Assembly (NCBI RefSeq): GCF_900142175.1
Contig: NZ_FQZX01000001.1
Span: forward strand, 1,488,001-1,552,000
Source of the DNA: Maribacter aquivivus
GTDB taxonomy: Bacteria; Bacteroidota; Bacteroidia; Flavobacteriales; Flavobacteriaceae
Length of the DNA: 64,000 bases
Direction of reading: 5' to 3'
Shown: positions 26,153 through 35,773 of the stretch, in pieces
How positions within the stretch are numbered: position 1 is the first letter of the stretch
Layout of the letters: the number at the start of each line of letters is the position of its first letter
Notes under the pieces: model-generated
Told to the model about the DNA's origin: nothing
The model's database searches: none
The model's input: only the letters and a program-made list of their open reading frames with translations
Made by a program: the position numbers and the translations under genes

Positions 26153-27256
26153 TTATACTTTTATGTATACTCCTCTTTTATCCATAATATAACCAACAAG
26201 CCAGCAGGTAAACATAATCCATAAGGCAAACAACAGTGATCCAAAATAATCACCAGCTGTTGCAATGAAAATGTTGTCTGCAATCCAATTATAAGCGTTT
26301 GTGCCTTTCATAGATAACTCTGCTAAACTGATAATGAATAGTTCTGATAATAAGTAAATGAATAGCGTGTTTCTGCCAAATACTTCAAAGAAATAAGTCC
26401 ATTTACCCGGTTTAGACATATCTAATAGATAAACTAATACAGCTATAACAAATATGTCAATTCCACTAGTTAATAAAACAAACGAACTAGACCATAGTTT
26501 TTTGTTAAATGGGAAGATTAAATCCCAAGCAAATCCTGCTATAACAAGAATACCTGCAGCCATAATAAGTTTTGCAATGGTTTCAAAATTCTGCCCATTC
26601 TTTTGAATGAATTTACCTGTAAAATAGCCTGCAATTACATTTACAATTGAAGGTAATGTACTTAGTAGTCCTTCAGGATCAAAAGCAACGCCACCATTAC
26701 CATGGTACATATGGTTTGCGCCAATAAGAAATTTGTCAAGTTTTAATACAGCATTGCCTGTTAAGGTTAAGTCGCCGAATACCAATAATATAATATGATA
26801 CCCTATTAAAGCCAAAGCGCTAAAAATTAGAACAGATTTTGTTTTAAAATAATGAAGTAGAATAGACGCAAATAAATAGCATAATGCAATTCGCTGTAAT
26901 ACTCCGAAAATTCGGGTTTCGGCAATAGGTTTTAAGCCACCATCTTCAAAAAATGGAAACCAATACATTAAAAAACCTAGTAAAAAAATGATAGAAAAGC
27001 GTTTAAATATCTTTTTTAAAAACGCACCACTACCTTCAGCTTCGTATTTTTTCATACTAAAACTCATGGCATTACCAACAACGAACAAAAAAGTGGGGAA
27101 GACTAAATCGGTAAGTGTAAATCCGTTCCAGACGGCATGTTTCAGAATTCCAAAACTGGTATCTCCATTTCCGGGGGAGTTAACAATAATCATCAGGGCA
27201 ACATCCATTCCCCTAAAGACATCTAGAGAAAGATATCGATTTTTAAGTTTACTCAT
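26153..27256 (-). CDS. DUF5009/NagX-like acyltransferase membrane protein
   Basis: A 367-residue integral membrane protein with about ten helices. The N-terminus YLSLDVFRGMDVALMIIVN is the signature of the heparan-alpha-glucosaminide N-acetyltransferase-like (DUF1624/DUF5009, NagX) family, followed by the conserved WNGFTLTDLVFPTFLFVVG. Homologues transfer acetyl groups to amino sugars across the membrane, but substrate in bacteria is rarely known. The downstream part has FEVFGRNTLFIYLLSE, also typical. It is preceded by a small barrel protein gene, 35 bp upstream on the same strand. Confidence 0.9.
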   Translation of the reverse strand: MSKLKNRYLSLDVFRGMDVALMIIVNSPGNGDTSFGILKHAVWNGFTLTDLVFPTFLFVVGNAMSFSMKKYEAEGSGAFLKKIFKRFSIIFLLGFLMYWFPFFEDGGLKPIAETRIFGVLQRIALCYLFASILLHYFKTKSVLIFSALALIGYHIILLVFGDLTLTGNAVLKLDKFLIGANHMYHGNGGVAFDPEGLLSTLPSIVNVIAGYFTGKFIQKNGQNFETIAKLIMAAGILVIAGFAWDLIFPFNKKLWSSSFVLLTSGIDIFVIAVLVYLLDMSKPGKWTYFFEVFGRNTLFIYLLSELFIISLAELSMKGTNAYNWIADNIFIATAGDYFGSLLFALWIMFTCWLVGYIMDKRGVYIKV

Positions 27257-27291
27257 TGTGGTTGGTTTGGTATAATGAAAGGTAGTGAATT

Positions 27292-27807
27292 TTAGAAATA
27301 AACACGTACAAACGGCATTAGTGCATTGCCATAAATACTTTTGTTATCATCGTATAGTAAATCGTACCGAAGACCAACTGTTACATTTCTTGTACTATAA
27401 CCGGCACCTATAAAGAATGCAGGTAACCAATAATTGTCTTCTACTTCAATTGTTTGGGTGGCAATTGTTCTATTAATTCTTAATTGTTCAAATTCGGCTG
27501 ACATTTGAATTTGTGGTATGGGGTTGAAAAGAGAAAGAATACTACCGCCATAAGCCAAAAATTTGTCGTCATCAAACTTCGCATAATTGAAGCTTAAACT
27601 TGCACCAGATGCAAATTGTTCATTGAATTGATAAATAGCACTTGGCGAAATTGAACCATTGAAGCCATTATTTGTGAATCCTAAGCCAATACTTCCACCA
27701 AATCTTACGTTATCCAAAAAAGCAGAAGTATTATTTGAAGATTGAGCAAGTGAGAAAGTGATATTAAATGTTGCTAACCCTATTAAAAATATTTTTTTTA
27801 AGCTCAT
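27292..27807 (-). CDS. small outer-membrane beta-barrel protein
   Basis: A 171-residue protein if started at MSLKKIFLIGLATFNITFSL (ATG 27805-27807), which gives a proper signal peptide ending in SLAQ. The longer frame upstream adds 16 polar residues and is unlikely. The mature part alternates hydrophobic and polar residues as in 8-stranded barrels and ends in MPFVRVYF with a C-terminal aromatic, a barrel signature. Homologues beside the 2-oxoglutarate dehydrogenase gene are, as I recall, sometimes labelled alpha-ketoglutarate decarboxylase; nothing in this sequence supports enzyme activity. It is divergent from sucA. Confidence 0.8.
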   Translation of the reverse strand: MSLKKIFLIGLATFNITFSLAQSSNNTSAFLDNVRFGGSIGLGFTNNGFNGSISPSAIYQFNEQFASGASLSFNYAKFDDDKFLAYGGSILSLFNPIPQIQMSAEFEQLRINRTIATQTIEVEDNYWLPAFFIGAGYSTRNVTVGLRYDLLYDDNKSIYGNALMPFVRVYF

Positions 27808-27881
27808 ATGGTAATTTTGTTTTAAAGTTTCATTTTTTTCAATAATACATGGCATTCTATCGTTAGATATTGTAAATGTTG

Positions 27882-27889
27882 TATTTTTG
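27882..27889 (+). promoter_or_regulatory. -7 element of the sucA-odhB operon
   Basis: TATTTTTG fits TAnnTTTG, 35 bp before the sucA start codon. No TTG lies at the usual -33 distance. Confidence 0.4.
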
Positions 27890-27924
27890 TTAGAAATTTA
27901 TTCTAAAGATACAGAAAGTAATTC

Positions 27925-30720
27925 ATGGATAAATATTCCTTTTTGAATACCGCTCATACCTCTTTTTTTTCAGAGATATACGATAAGTATTTAGTGAATC
28001 CGGATAGTGTAGAGCCAAGTTGGAGAGCCTTTTTTCAAGGGTTTGACTTTGGTGTAGAAAGTTCATTAGATGAACTTGAATTTGATGAAAATCGAACTAC
28101 AGTTTTAGTAAATGGCAATAAAAGTGAAATGCCAGAATCTCTTCAAAAAGAGTTTCAGGTAATTCGTTTAATTGACGGTTATAGAAGCAGAGGTCACTTA
28201 TTTACGAAAACTAACCCGGTACGTGAGCGAAGACATTATGAGCCTACATTAGAGATTGAAAATTTCGGACTTTCAACGTCTGATCTTGAAACAGTGTTTA
28301 ATGCTGGTGATATAATTGGTATAGGTCCAAATTCTTTAAAAGAGATTGTTAGACATTTACAAAGTATTTATTGCGATGCTATTGGTGTTGAGTATATGTA
28401 TATACGAAAGCCAGAGCGTGTAAAATGGATACAAGATTGGATTAATGTCAATGATAATCATCCGAATTTTGAGGCTGATAGAAAAAAACACATTCTTAAG
28501 AAGTTAAATCATGCTATTTCTTTTGAAACCTTTCTACATACTAAATATGTAGGGCAAAAAAGGTTTTCATTAGAGGGTAACGAATCTTTGATACCTGCCT
28601 TAGATGTAATTGTTGAGCGCGCTGCAGAAATGGGTGTTAAGCAATTTGTTATGGGTATGGCTCACCGTGGTAGATTAAATGTGCTGACCAATATTTTTGG
28701 TAAGTCTGCAAAAGATATCTTCAGTGAGTTCGATGGTAAAGATTATGAGCAAGAGATTTTTGACGGTGACGTTAAATATCACTTAGGCTGGACTTCTGAC
28801 AGAAAGTCTGATAATGGTAATAAAATCAAAATGAACATTGCCCCAAACCCTTCTCACTTAGAGACCGTTGGTGCAGTGGTGGAAGGTATAGCTAGGGCTA
28901 AACAAGATGCTCATTACCAAGACGATTTTTCTAAAGTTTTGCCTATTGTAGTGCATGGTGATGCTGCTATCGCTGGTCAAGGTCTTATATATGAGCTTGT
29001 TCAAATGGCTGGTTTAGACGGTTATAAAACTGGTGGTACTATTCATATAGTGGTAAACAACCAAATAGGTTTTACAACTAATTACTTAGATGCTAGAACA
29101 TCTACCTATTGTACAGATGTTGCTAAGGTAACATTGAGTCCAGTGCTACATGTTAATGCTGATGATGCAGAAGCGGTAGTTCATGCATCTCTTTTTGCAT
29201 TGGAATATAGAATGCGATTTGAAAGTGATGTATTTATAGATTTACTTGGGTATAGAAAGTATGGGCATAATGAAGGTGATGAGCCACGTTTTACGCAACC
29301 AAAATTATATAAAGCGATTTCAAAGCATAAGAATCCTAGAGATATTTATGCAGAGAAGTTGATGCAAGAGGGTGTTATTGATAATACCTATGTTGCTCAA
29401 TTAGAAAAACAATACAAGGACTCTTTAGAGGAGAAATTGGAAGACTCGCGAAAAGAAGACAAAACTGTAATTACACCGTTCATGGCAGATGAATGGAAAG
29501 GTTTTGAGAATGTTCGTGAATGGGAAATGATGGATCCTATAAAGACCACATTTGCTAAAACAAAACTTGATAAAATTGCCAAAGTAATTACAGCTTTACC
29601 AACAAATAAGAAGTTTTTACGTAAGGTTGAGAAACTGGTTAAGGACCGCTACAATATGTATTTTGAAGCGGATAAACTTGACTGGGCAATGGGAGAACTT
29701 TTGGCTTATGGTAGTTTATTAGAAGAAGGTTTCGCGGTTCGTATGTCTGGACAAGATGTAGAGCGTGGTACTTTTTCTCACCGTCATGCGGTTATGAAAG
29801 TGGAAGCAAGTGAGGAAGAGGTTATTTTGCTAAATCAGTTATCTGAAAAGCAGGCTAAATTTCAGATTTATAATTCACTTTTATCAGAATATGGTGTGGT
29901 AGGTTTTGATTATGGTTATGCCATGGCAAGCCCTAATACATTAACTATTTGGGAAGCGCAATTTGGAGATTTCAGTAATGGAGCCCAAATTATGATCGAC
30001 CAATATATTTCTGCTGCTGAGGATAAGTGGAAACTTCAAAACGGACTGGTAATGTTATTGCCACACGGCTATGAAGGTCAGGGTGCTGAGCACTCTTCTG
30101 CTAGAATGGAGCGTTACTTGCAATTGTGTGCGAAAGATAATATGTATATAGCAGATGTAACTACACCTGCACAAATGTTCCATATTCTTCGTAGACAAAT
30201 GAAAGCTAATTTTAGAAAACCGCTTATCATTTTTACTCCTAAGAGTTTATTGAGGCATCCTAAAGCTGTATCTAAAATATCAGATTTAACTAATGGAGGT
30301 TTTCAAGAGGTAATAGATGATGAAGCTGCAGATCCTAAAAAAGTTAAGAGCTTAGTATTCTGTACAGGTAAATTCTATTATGATCTTTTGGCAGTGAAAG
30401 AAGAAAATAAAAGGGAAGATGTAGCTTTGGTAAGAGTGGAGCAATTGTTTCCTGTGCCAGAGAAGAAAATGAAGGACGCAATTGCGAAATATAAAAATGC
30501 AGATGATATTGTATGGGCACAAGAAGAACCAAGAAATATGGGTGCTTGGAGTCATATGTTGATGCATTTTAGTGAGATTCAGAAATTCAGGATTGCATCT
30601 AGGCGTTTTTATGCCGCACCTGCAGCTGGTAGTTCTGTTCGTTCTAAAGCACGTCATCAGCAAGTTATAGATTACGTTTTTGACAAGACAAAGGACAATA
30701 TGTCCAAACCTAAAAAATAA
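27925..30720 (+). CDS. sucA: 2-oxoglutarate dehydrogenase E1 component
   Basis: A 931-residue thiamine diphosphate enzyme that decarboxylates 2-oxoglutarate in the TCA cycle and passes succinyl to the E2 lipoyl arm. The N-terminus [19 protein letters not shown] is typical of E1o. The core shows [44 protein letters not shown] and [16 protein letters not shown]. The C-terminal domain has [20 protein letters not shown]. Length fits the homodimeric E1 class. The E2 gene follows 25 bp after the stop. Confidence 0.98.
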   Translation: MDKYSFLNTAHTSFFSEIYDKYLVNPDSVEPSWRAFFQGFDFGVESSLDELEFDENRTTVLVNGNKSEMPESLQKEFQVIRLIDGYRSRGHLFTKTNPVRERRHYEPTLEIENFGLSTSDLETVFNAGDIIGIGPNSLKEIVRHLQSIYCDAIGVEYMYIRKPERVKWIQDWINVNDNHPNFEADRKKHILKKLNHAISFETFLHTKYVGQKRFSLEGNESLIPALDVIVERAAEMGVKQFVMGMAHRGRLNVLTNIFGKSAKDIFSEFDGKDYEQEIFDGDVKYHLGWTSDRKSDNGNKIKMNIAPNPSHLETVGAVVEGIARAKQDAHYQDDFSKVLPIVVHGDAAIAGQGLIYELVQMAGLDGYKTGGTIHIVVNNQIGFTTNYLDARTSTYCTDVAKVTLSPVLHVNADDAEAVVHASLFALEYRMRFESDVFIDLLGYRKYGHNEGDEPRFTQPKLYKAISKHKNPRDIYAEKLMQEGVIDNTYVAQLEKQYKDSLEEKLEDSRKEDKTVITPFMADEWKGFENVREWEMMDPIKTTFAKTKLDKIAKVITALPTNKKFLRKVEKLVKDRYNMYFEADKLDWAMGELLAYGSLLEEGFAVRMSGQDVERGTFSHRHAVMKVEASEEEVILLNQLSEKQAKFQIYNSLLSEYGVVGFDYGYAMASPNTLTIWEAQFGDFSNGAQIMIDQYISAAEDKWKLQNGLVMLLPHGYEGQGAEHSSARMERYLQLCAKDNMYIADVTTPAQMFHILRRQMKANFRKPLIIFTPKSLLRHPKAVSKISDLTNGGFQEVIDDEAADPKKVKSLVFCTGKFYYDLLAVKEENKREDVALVRVEQLFPVPEKKMKDAIAKYKNADDIVWAQEEPRNMGAWSHMLMHFSEIQKFRIASRRFYAAPAAGSSVRSKARHQQVIDYVFDKTKDNMSKPKK

Positions 30721-30745
30721 TATAACATATCAAATTATAGAAAGA

Positions 30746-31966
30746 ATGATTCTAGAAATGAAAGTCCCTTCGCCGGGAGAGTCTATCACAGAGGTGGAAA
30801 TTGCGGAATGGTTAGTTGAAGATGGGGATTATGTAGAAAAAGATCAGGCAATTGCCGAAGTAGATTCAGATAAAGCTACTTTAGAATTGCCAGCAGAAGT
30901 TAGTGGTGTAATTACATTAAAAGCAGAAGAAGGTGATGCCGTAGCGGTAGGTGCTGTTGTTTGTTTAATTGATACTAGTGCTGCAAAACCAGATGGTGCT
31001 ACAGAAGCATCTAGTGCTCCAAAAGAAGAGAAAAAAGAAGCGCCTAAGACAGAGAAAGCTCCTCAGCCTGCTAAAGCAAAAGAAACTTATGCATCTGGTG
31101 TTCCTTCGCCAGCGGCAAAGAAAATACTTAATGAAAAAGGAGTAGATAGTAAATCTGTTTCTGGTTCTGGTCGTGATGGTAGAATTACTAAAGAAGATGC
31201 AGTTAGTGCTGTGCCTTCTATGGGGTCACCAACTGGTGGTAACCGTGGTGAGTCTCGTTCTAAATTATCAATGTTACGTAGAAAGGTAGCTGAAAGATTG
31301 GTTGCTGCAAAGAACGAAACTGCAATGTTGACTACTTTTAATGAAGTAGATATGAGTGCTGTTTTTGAACTTAGAAATAAGTACAAAGAGGACTTTAAAA
31401 GTAAGCACGGTGTTGGACTTGGATTTATGTCCTTTTTTACAAAGGCTGTTGTTAGAGCATTAGAAATGTACCCTGCTGTTAATTCTATGATTGACGGTAA
31501 AGAAATGGTTTCTTATGATTTTTGTGATATTAGTATCGCGGTTTCTGGACCAAAAGGATTAATGGTGCCAGTTATTCGTAACGCTGAAAACTTAACATTT
31601 AGAGGTGTTGAAGCTGAGGTAAAAAGATTAGCTATAAGAGCACGTGAAGGTGAAATTACTGTTGATGAAATGACAGGTGGTACATTTACTATTACTAATG
31701 GTGGTGTATTCGGATCTATGTTGTCTACACCAATTATCAATCCACCACAGAGTGCAATTCTAGGAATGCATAATATTGTTGAAAGACCAATTGCTCGTGA
31801 TGGAGCTATTGCAATTGCACCTATAATGTATGTTGCAGTTTCTTATGATCACAGAATTATTGATGGTAAAGAATCTGTAGGTTTCCTAGTAGCTATAAAA
31901 GAAGCTTTAGAAAATCCTGAAGAGTTGTTGATGGACAATAATGTAAAGAAAGCTTTAGAAATGTAA
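30746..31966 (+). CDS. odhB: 2-oxoglutarate dehydrogenase E2 (dihydrolipoyl succinyltransferase)
   Basis: A 406-residue protein starting [20 protein letters not shown] (ATG 30746). The frame is open further upstream into sucA, but this start fits the family and a GAAAGA ribosome binding site. Order: lipoyl domain with the lipoylated lysine in [11 protein letters not shown], an Ala/Pro/Lys linker, a peripheral-subunit-binding domain ([15 protein letters not shown]), and the catalytic domain ending in [12 protein letters not shown] with catalytic His and Asp. It forms the core of the 2-oxoglutarate dehydrogenase complex. No E3 gene lies nearby. Confidence 0.97.
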   Translation: MILEMKVPSPGESITEVEIAEWLVEDGDYVEKDQAIAEVDSDKATLELPAEVSGVITLKAEEGDAVAVGAVVCLIDTSAAKPDGATEASSAPKEEKKEAPKTEKAPQPAKAKETYASGVPSPAAKKILNEKGVDSKSVSGSGRDGRITKEDAVSAVPSMGSPTGGNRGESRSKLSMLRRKVAERLVAAKNETAMLTTFNEVDMSAVFELRNKYKEDFKSKHGVGLGFMSFFTKAVVRALEMYPAVNSMIDGKEMVSYDFCDISIAVSGPKGLMVPVIRNAENLTFRGVEAEVKRLAIRAREGEITVDEMTGGTFTITNGGVFGSMLSTPIINPPQSAILGMHNIVERPIARDGAIAIAPIMYVAVSYDHRIIDGKESVGFLVAIKEALENPEELLMDNNVKKALEM

Positions 31967-31989
31967 ATTTTCTAATTTTTGATATATGT

Positions 31990-32019
31990 AAAAAGCGTTG
32001 GGTAATCTCAGCGCTTTTT
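31990..32019. terminator. terminator of the sucA-odhB operon
   Basis: AAAAAGCG (31990-31997) pairs with CGCTTTTT (32012-32019), followed by more T residues. The 3' arm and T run also encode, on the minus strand, the last codons of the retropepsin-like gene. Confidence 0.75.
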
Positions 32020-32457
32020 CTTTTTTAAATAGATACACTTTTTATTGTAATCTATAATTGCCTTCGATTTTTTAAGAATATCAGCTCCTAATATTCCGTC
32101 TACCGGTTCTGCATGGTGGGCAGTTAAAGCTTCATTAACATGTTTTAAGTCGAATAATACAATCTCTAATTTTTTATACCGCCAAGAGTTTAATGTAATC
32201 GTGTTCTTTTTAGAGACCAAGGTCTCCATATTGGTAGCACCTGCACCCGCAGCTTTAATTATAGATTCTTCAGAAATTAGTTTAAAATGGTCAATGCGGT
32301 CCATACCAATACAGGTGTTAGAGGCTCCGGTGTCCAGAATAAATCTTCCAGGTACAGAATTTATCTCTGCATATATTTCAAAATGGTCGGTAGCAGTCAA
32401 AACTAAAGGTATGCGCACGTAATCTTTATCCTTCAAAAATTTTTTGAGGGTACTCAT
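32008..32457 (-). CDS. retropepsin-like aspartic protease
   Basis: A 149-residue single-domain protein of clan AA. The catalytic FILDTGASNTCIG lies at about residues 39-51, with the flap/strand pattern GILGADILKKSKAIIDY near the C-terminus. Retropepsin-like proteases of this size act as homodimers. There is no signal peptide, so it appears cytoplasmic. The last residues are a lysine run (KKKKR) encoded by the terminator of the convergent operon. It is divergent from tatD with only 37 bp between the two starts. The substrate is unknown. Confidence 0.88.
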   Translation of the reverse strand: MSTLKKFLKDKDYVRIPLVLTATDHFEIYAEINSVPGRFILDTGASNTCIGMDRIDHFKLISEESIIKAAGAGATNMETLVSKKNTITLNSWRYKKLEIVLFDLKHVNEALTAHHAEPVDGILGADILKKSKAIIDYNKKCIYLKKKKR

Positions 32458-32470
32458 AATTCATTTTTTT

Positions 32471-32490
32471 CAAAGATAAGCCTATTTTTG
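32471..32490. promoter_or_regulatory. back-to-back -7 elements of retropepsin and tatD genes
   Basis: On the minus strand TATCTTTG (32478-32471) and on the plus strand TATTTTTG (32483-32490) both fit TAnnTTTG and are only 4 bp apart. The start codons are 13 bp (minus) and 4 bp (plus) downstream of the elements, so both messages would be leaderless or nearly so. Confidence 0.45.
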
Positions 32491-32494
32491 CGGC

Positions 32495-33262
32495 ATGATA
32501 ATAACCGATACGCATACACATTTATATAGCGAAGCTTTCGATGATGATAGAAAAGAAGCAATACAAAAAGCCATTGATTTAGGAGTAGAACGTTTTTTTA
32601 TTCCTGCTATAGATTCTACCTATACAGAAGGTATGTTAGCTTTGGAAAAAGAATTTCCGGGTCATATGTTCTTAATGACAGGCTTACATCCCACGCATGT
32701 GAAAGAAAATTTTGAGGACGAGCTGGCTCATGTTGAAGAAATGTTGGATAAGCATACCTATTATGCTATTGGGGAAATAGGAATTGATCTGTATTGGGAA
32801 AAGAAGTATTTAAAAGAACAGCAAATTGCTTTTAGAAAGCAAATACAAATAGCTAAGAAGCATAAATTGCCTATCGTTATTCATTGTCGGGAAGCTTTTG
32901 ATGAGGTTTTTGAAATACTAGAGGAGGAGAAAGGTGATGATTTAAGAGGAATTTTTCATTGCTTTACTGGTACATATGAGCAGGCAGAAAAAGCAATTTC
33001 ATATAATATGAAGTTAGGTATTGGTGGTGTAGTGACTTTTAAAAATGGTAAAATAGATACTTTTTTAAAAAATATTGATCTTAAGCATATTGTATTAGAA
33101 ACCGATTCGCCATATTTGGCGCCTACACCTTATAGAGGTAAAAGAAATGAGAGTGCTTATATAGTAAATGTGCTTGAGAAGCTGGCAGACATTCATGGTG
33201 TACCCAATGAACAAATAGCTTTAGAGACTACGAAGAACTCTAAAGAAGTTTTCGGAATTTAA
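32495..33262 (+). CDS. tatD: TatD family metal-dependent hydrolase
   Basis: A 255-residue TIM-barrel hydrolase. Metal ligands are visible in DTHTHLYSEAF near the start, IGEIGIDLYW, IVIHCREAF, FHCFTGTYEQA and LETDSPYLAP. TatD-type enzymes are 3'-5' DNases/RNases or D-aminoacyl-tRNA-deacylase-like quality-control enzymes. The type I asparaginase gene follows 22 bp after the stop, so they are probably co-transcribed. Confidence 0.94.
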   Translation: MIITDTHTHLYSEAFDDDRKEAIQKAIDLGVERFFIPAIDSTYTEGMLALEKEFPGHMFLMTGLHPTHVKENFEDELAHVEEMLDKHTYYAIGEIGIDLYWEKKYLKEQQIAFRKQIQIAKKHKLPIVIHCREAFDEVFEILEEEKGDDLRGIFHCFTGTYEQAEKAISYNMKLGIGGVVTFKNGKIDTFLKNIDLKHIVLETDSPYLAPTPYRGKRNESAYIVNVLEKLADIHGVPNEQIALETTKNSKEVFGI

Positions 33263-33284
33263 TAATCAACTAAAATTTAGAGGT

Positions 33285-34316
33285 TTGGGTATAGAGAAAA
33301 GAAATATTTTATTGATTTACACGGGTGGTACTATAGGTATGATGAAAGATTATACATCAGGAGCACTTAAGGCCTTTGATTTTTCACAATTATTGAAGAA
33401 TATACCAGAGCTAAATCAATTAGATTGTACTATATCTAGTTTTTCTTTTGAGCACCCTATAGATTCATCTAATATGAATCCGACGCATTGGGTGGCGATA
33501 TCTGATATTATCACAGAGAAATATAATGAGTATGATGGTTTTGTAGTGTTGCATGGCAGTGATACTATGAGTTATACCGCTTCTGCATTAAGTTTTTTAC
33601 TAGAAAACCTTACAAAACCGGTAATTTTGACTGGTTCTCAATTGCCAATTGGTGACTTGAGAACAGATGCCAAAGAAAATTTAATAACTGCTATACAAAT
33701 TGCTGCTTTGTATAAAAAAGGTAAGCCGGTTGTACAAGAAGTGGGGCTCTATTTTGAATATAAATTGTATCGTGGTAATAGAACTACAAAGATAAATGCA
33801 GAGCAATTTCAGGCTTTTGCTTCATTAAATTACCCTCATTTAATAGAATCAGGAGTGCATTTGACCGTTTTTAATGAATATTTATTGCCTCAAAAAAGAA
33901 AATTAACGTTAAAATCTCATAGAAGTATGGATGATAATGTGGCTATTTTGAAAATATTTCCAGGAATTAACAAAAATGTTATAGATGCAATTTTGCAAGC
34001 TGAAAATTTAAAAGCCTTGGTTTTGGAGACGTATGGTTCTGGAAATGCGCCGATGGAAGAATGGTTTTTAGAGAAATTAAATAATGCAATAAATAAAGGT
34101 ATACATATTATTAATGTTACACAGTGTTCTGGTGGCGCCGTTATGATGGGGCACTATGAAACAAGTTCTAGGCTTAAAAAAATGCAAGTAATTAATGGTA
34201 AGGATATTACAACTGAGGCTGCTATTACAAAGGCAATGTACTTGTTAGGTAGTGGTGTCTCTCATGAGTTGTTTAAAACCGTTTTTGAGACTTCTTTACG
34301 AGGAGAGATGGTTTAA
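33285..34316 (+). CDS. ansA: type I L-asparaginase (TTG start)
   Basis: A 343-residue cytoplasmic asparaginase. The catalytic threonines are in YTGGTIGMMKD (about 11-21) and LHGSDTMSYTASAL (about 83-96); NVTQCSGGAV and a C-terminal domain follow. No ATG fits; the frame begins at TTG (33285-33287), preceded by TAGAGG as ribosome binding site, and homologues begin at about this position. The first internal ATG would remove the catalytic motif. It hydrolyses asparagine to aspartate and ammonia. It sits 22 bp behind tatD. Confidence 0.92.
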   Translation: MGIEKRNILLIYTGGTIGMMKDYTSGALKAFDFSQLLKNIPELNQLDCTISSFSFEHPIDSSNMNPTHWVAISDIITEKYNEYDGFVVLHGSDTMSYTASALSFLLENLTKPVILTGSQLPIGDLRTDAKENLITAIQIAALYKKGKPVVQEVGLYFEYKLYRGNRTTKINAEQFQAFASLNYPHLIESGVHLTVFNEYLLPQKRKLTLKSHRSMDDNVAILKIFPGINKNVIDAILQAENLKALVLETYGSGNAPMEEWFLEKLNNAINKGIHIINVTQCSGGAVMMGHYETSSRLKKMQVINGKDITTEAAITKAMYLLGSGVSHELFKTVFETSLRGEMV

Positions 34317-34387
34317 ATTTAACAGTGGTTTAATTTTTTAAACTAATATTTTTTTTGTTATTTGCCCACCCTTAAAAAAGGTATCTT

Positions 34388-34475
34388 AGAGAGGTGGCCG
34401 AGTGGTCGAAGGCGCACGCCTGGAAAGTGTGTATACCCCAAAAGGGTATCGAGGGTTCGAATCCCTTCCTCTCTG
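34388..34475 (+). tRNA. tRNA-Ser (anticodon GGA)
   Basis: An 88-nt class II tRNA. The acceptor AGAGAGG pairs with CCTCTCT, with discriminator G. Stem CACGC/GTGTG encloses loop CTGGAAA, giving anticodon GGA. The long variable arm has TACCCC/GGGGTA-like pairing, and the T arm contains GGTTCGAATCCC. CCA is not encoded (GCA follows). Confidence 0.97.
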
Positions 34476-34552
34476 CAAGTAAGTTTTACTTTTTTTATAT
34501 TGTTTTTTTTTTATCTTTAACCCTATTAACTAACTAATTTAAGTTCAGAAAA

Positions 34553-35302
34553 ATGAAAAAATTATTCCCAAGCCTAGCAGTCGCTGGGGCATTTGTAGCA
34601 GGTACAAATATTGTAAGTGCAAAAGTAGCAGCAGTAGCTTTGCTAGTTCAAGAAGGAGCTCCGGAAGCGGAAAGAGGATTTACTCAACTATTAAAAGAGA
34701 TGTTCATTACTGGTGGTGCCGGTTTCATGGGTATCGTACTTTTATGTTTGATCCTTGGTTTGGCAGTTGCTATTGAAAGAATTATTTATTTGAACATGGC
34801 TAGTACAAATTCTGCCAAGTTGAAACAACAAGTTGAAGACGCATTGGCATCTGGTGGTGTTGAAGCTGCTAAAGAGGTTTGTAGAAATACAAAAGGACCT
34901 GTTGCTTCTATCTACTATCAAGGTTTAGATAGAGCTGGTGAGAGCATCGAGTCTGCTGAAAAAGCTGTTGTTGCTTATGGTGGTGTTCAAATGGGTCAAT
35001 TAGAGAAAAACGTTTCTTGGTTGTCTTTATTTATCGCTATTGCTCCAATGCTTGGTTTCATGGGTACGGTAATCGGTATGATTGCAGCCTTCCAAAAGAT
35101 TGCTGCTGTTGGTAACTTAAGTGCATCTCTTATTGCAGGTGATATCCAGGTTGCATTATTAACAACGGTATTTGGTCTTATTACGGCTATTATCCTTCAA
35201 ATTTTCTATAATTACATTATCGCTAAAATTGATAGCATCGTTAATGATATGGAAGACTCTTCGATTACTTTAATCGATATGTTGGTAGATCACAAAAAAT
35301 AA
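34553..35302 (+). CDS. exbB: ExbB/TolQ/MotA family proton channel protein
   Basis: A 249-residue inner-membrane protein. The first 24 residues resemble a signal sequence, followed by three membrane helices: about 59-79 (GIVLLCLILGLAVAIERII), 156-176 (LSLFIAIAPMLGFMGTVIG) and 190-220. The conserved ExbB motif APMLGFMGTVIGMI is intact. It forms the pentameric proton channel that drives TonB. It is the first gene of an exbB-orphan-exbD-exbD operon and follows tRNA-Ser by 77 bp. Confidence 0.93.
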   Translation: MKKLFPSLAVAGAFVAGTNIVSAKVAAVALLVQEGAPEAERGFTQLLKEMFITGGAGFMGIVLLCLILGLAVAIERIIYLNMASTNSAKLKQQVEDALASGGVEAAKEVCRNTKGPVASIYYQGLDRAGESIESAEKAVVAYGGVQMGQLEKNVSWLSLFIAIAPMLGFMGTVIGMIAAFQKIAAVGNLSASLIAGDIQVALLTTVFGLITAIILQIFYNYIIAKIDSIVNDMEDSSITLIDMLVDHKK

Positions 35303-35327
35303 GTATCACTTTTAATACCTAAAAATT

Positions 35328-35759
35328 ATGCAAAAAATTATTAAAATAGCATTAATTGCTATAGGTGTATTAAGTGCTATACTATGGTATTTATTACCAA
35401 GTTCAGATATGCCGGCAGCTGAGGCTGCTTCAAGTGGAGCTTTGAACACAATGTTTATTATTACTTATCTTTTATTAGGGATAGCTGTTGTAGTAAGTTT
35501 AGTGTTTACTCTAAAAAACTTATTTGCAAACCCACAAGGTCTTAAAAAGACATTGTTCGTAGTAGGTGGTTTTTTATTAGTAGTTGGGATTTCTTATGTT
35601 TTAGCAAGTGGAACGGATGTTGATCCAGAATTCGCAGCTATGACAGATGAAAGTACAGTGAAGAATATTGGAATGGGATTGAATGTATTTTTTATCCTTA
35701 CAATAATCGCAATACTTTCTTTAGTAGTACCAGCTGTTAAAAATATGTTTAGTAAATAA
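35328..35759 (+). CDS. four-helix membrane protein of the exb operon, unknown function
   Basis: A 143-residue integral membrane protein with helices at about 4-20 (IIKIALIAIGVLSAILWYL), 44-65 (FIITYLLLGIAVVVSLVF), 78-96 (FVVGGFLLVVGISYVLA) and 122-140. Two extracytoplasmic loops are small and acidic. It lies between exbB and exbD with 25-bp and 14-bp gaps, so it is almost certainly co-transcribed. This orphan position is, as I recall, common in flavobacterial exb operons. A role as an assembly or accessory subunit of the channel is inference. Confidence 0.8.
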   Translation: MQKIIKIALIAIGVLSAILWYLLPSSDMPAAEAASSGALNTMFIITYLLLGIAVVVSLVFTLKNLFANPQGLKKTLFVVGGFLLVVGISYVLASGTDVDPEFAAMTDESTVKNIGMGLNVFFILTIIAILSLVVPAVKNMFSK

Positions 35760-35773
35760 TAAAATAAAAAACT

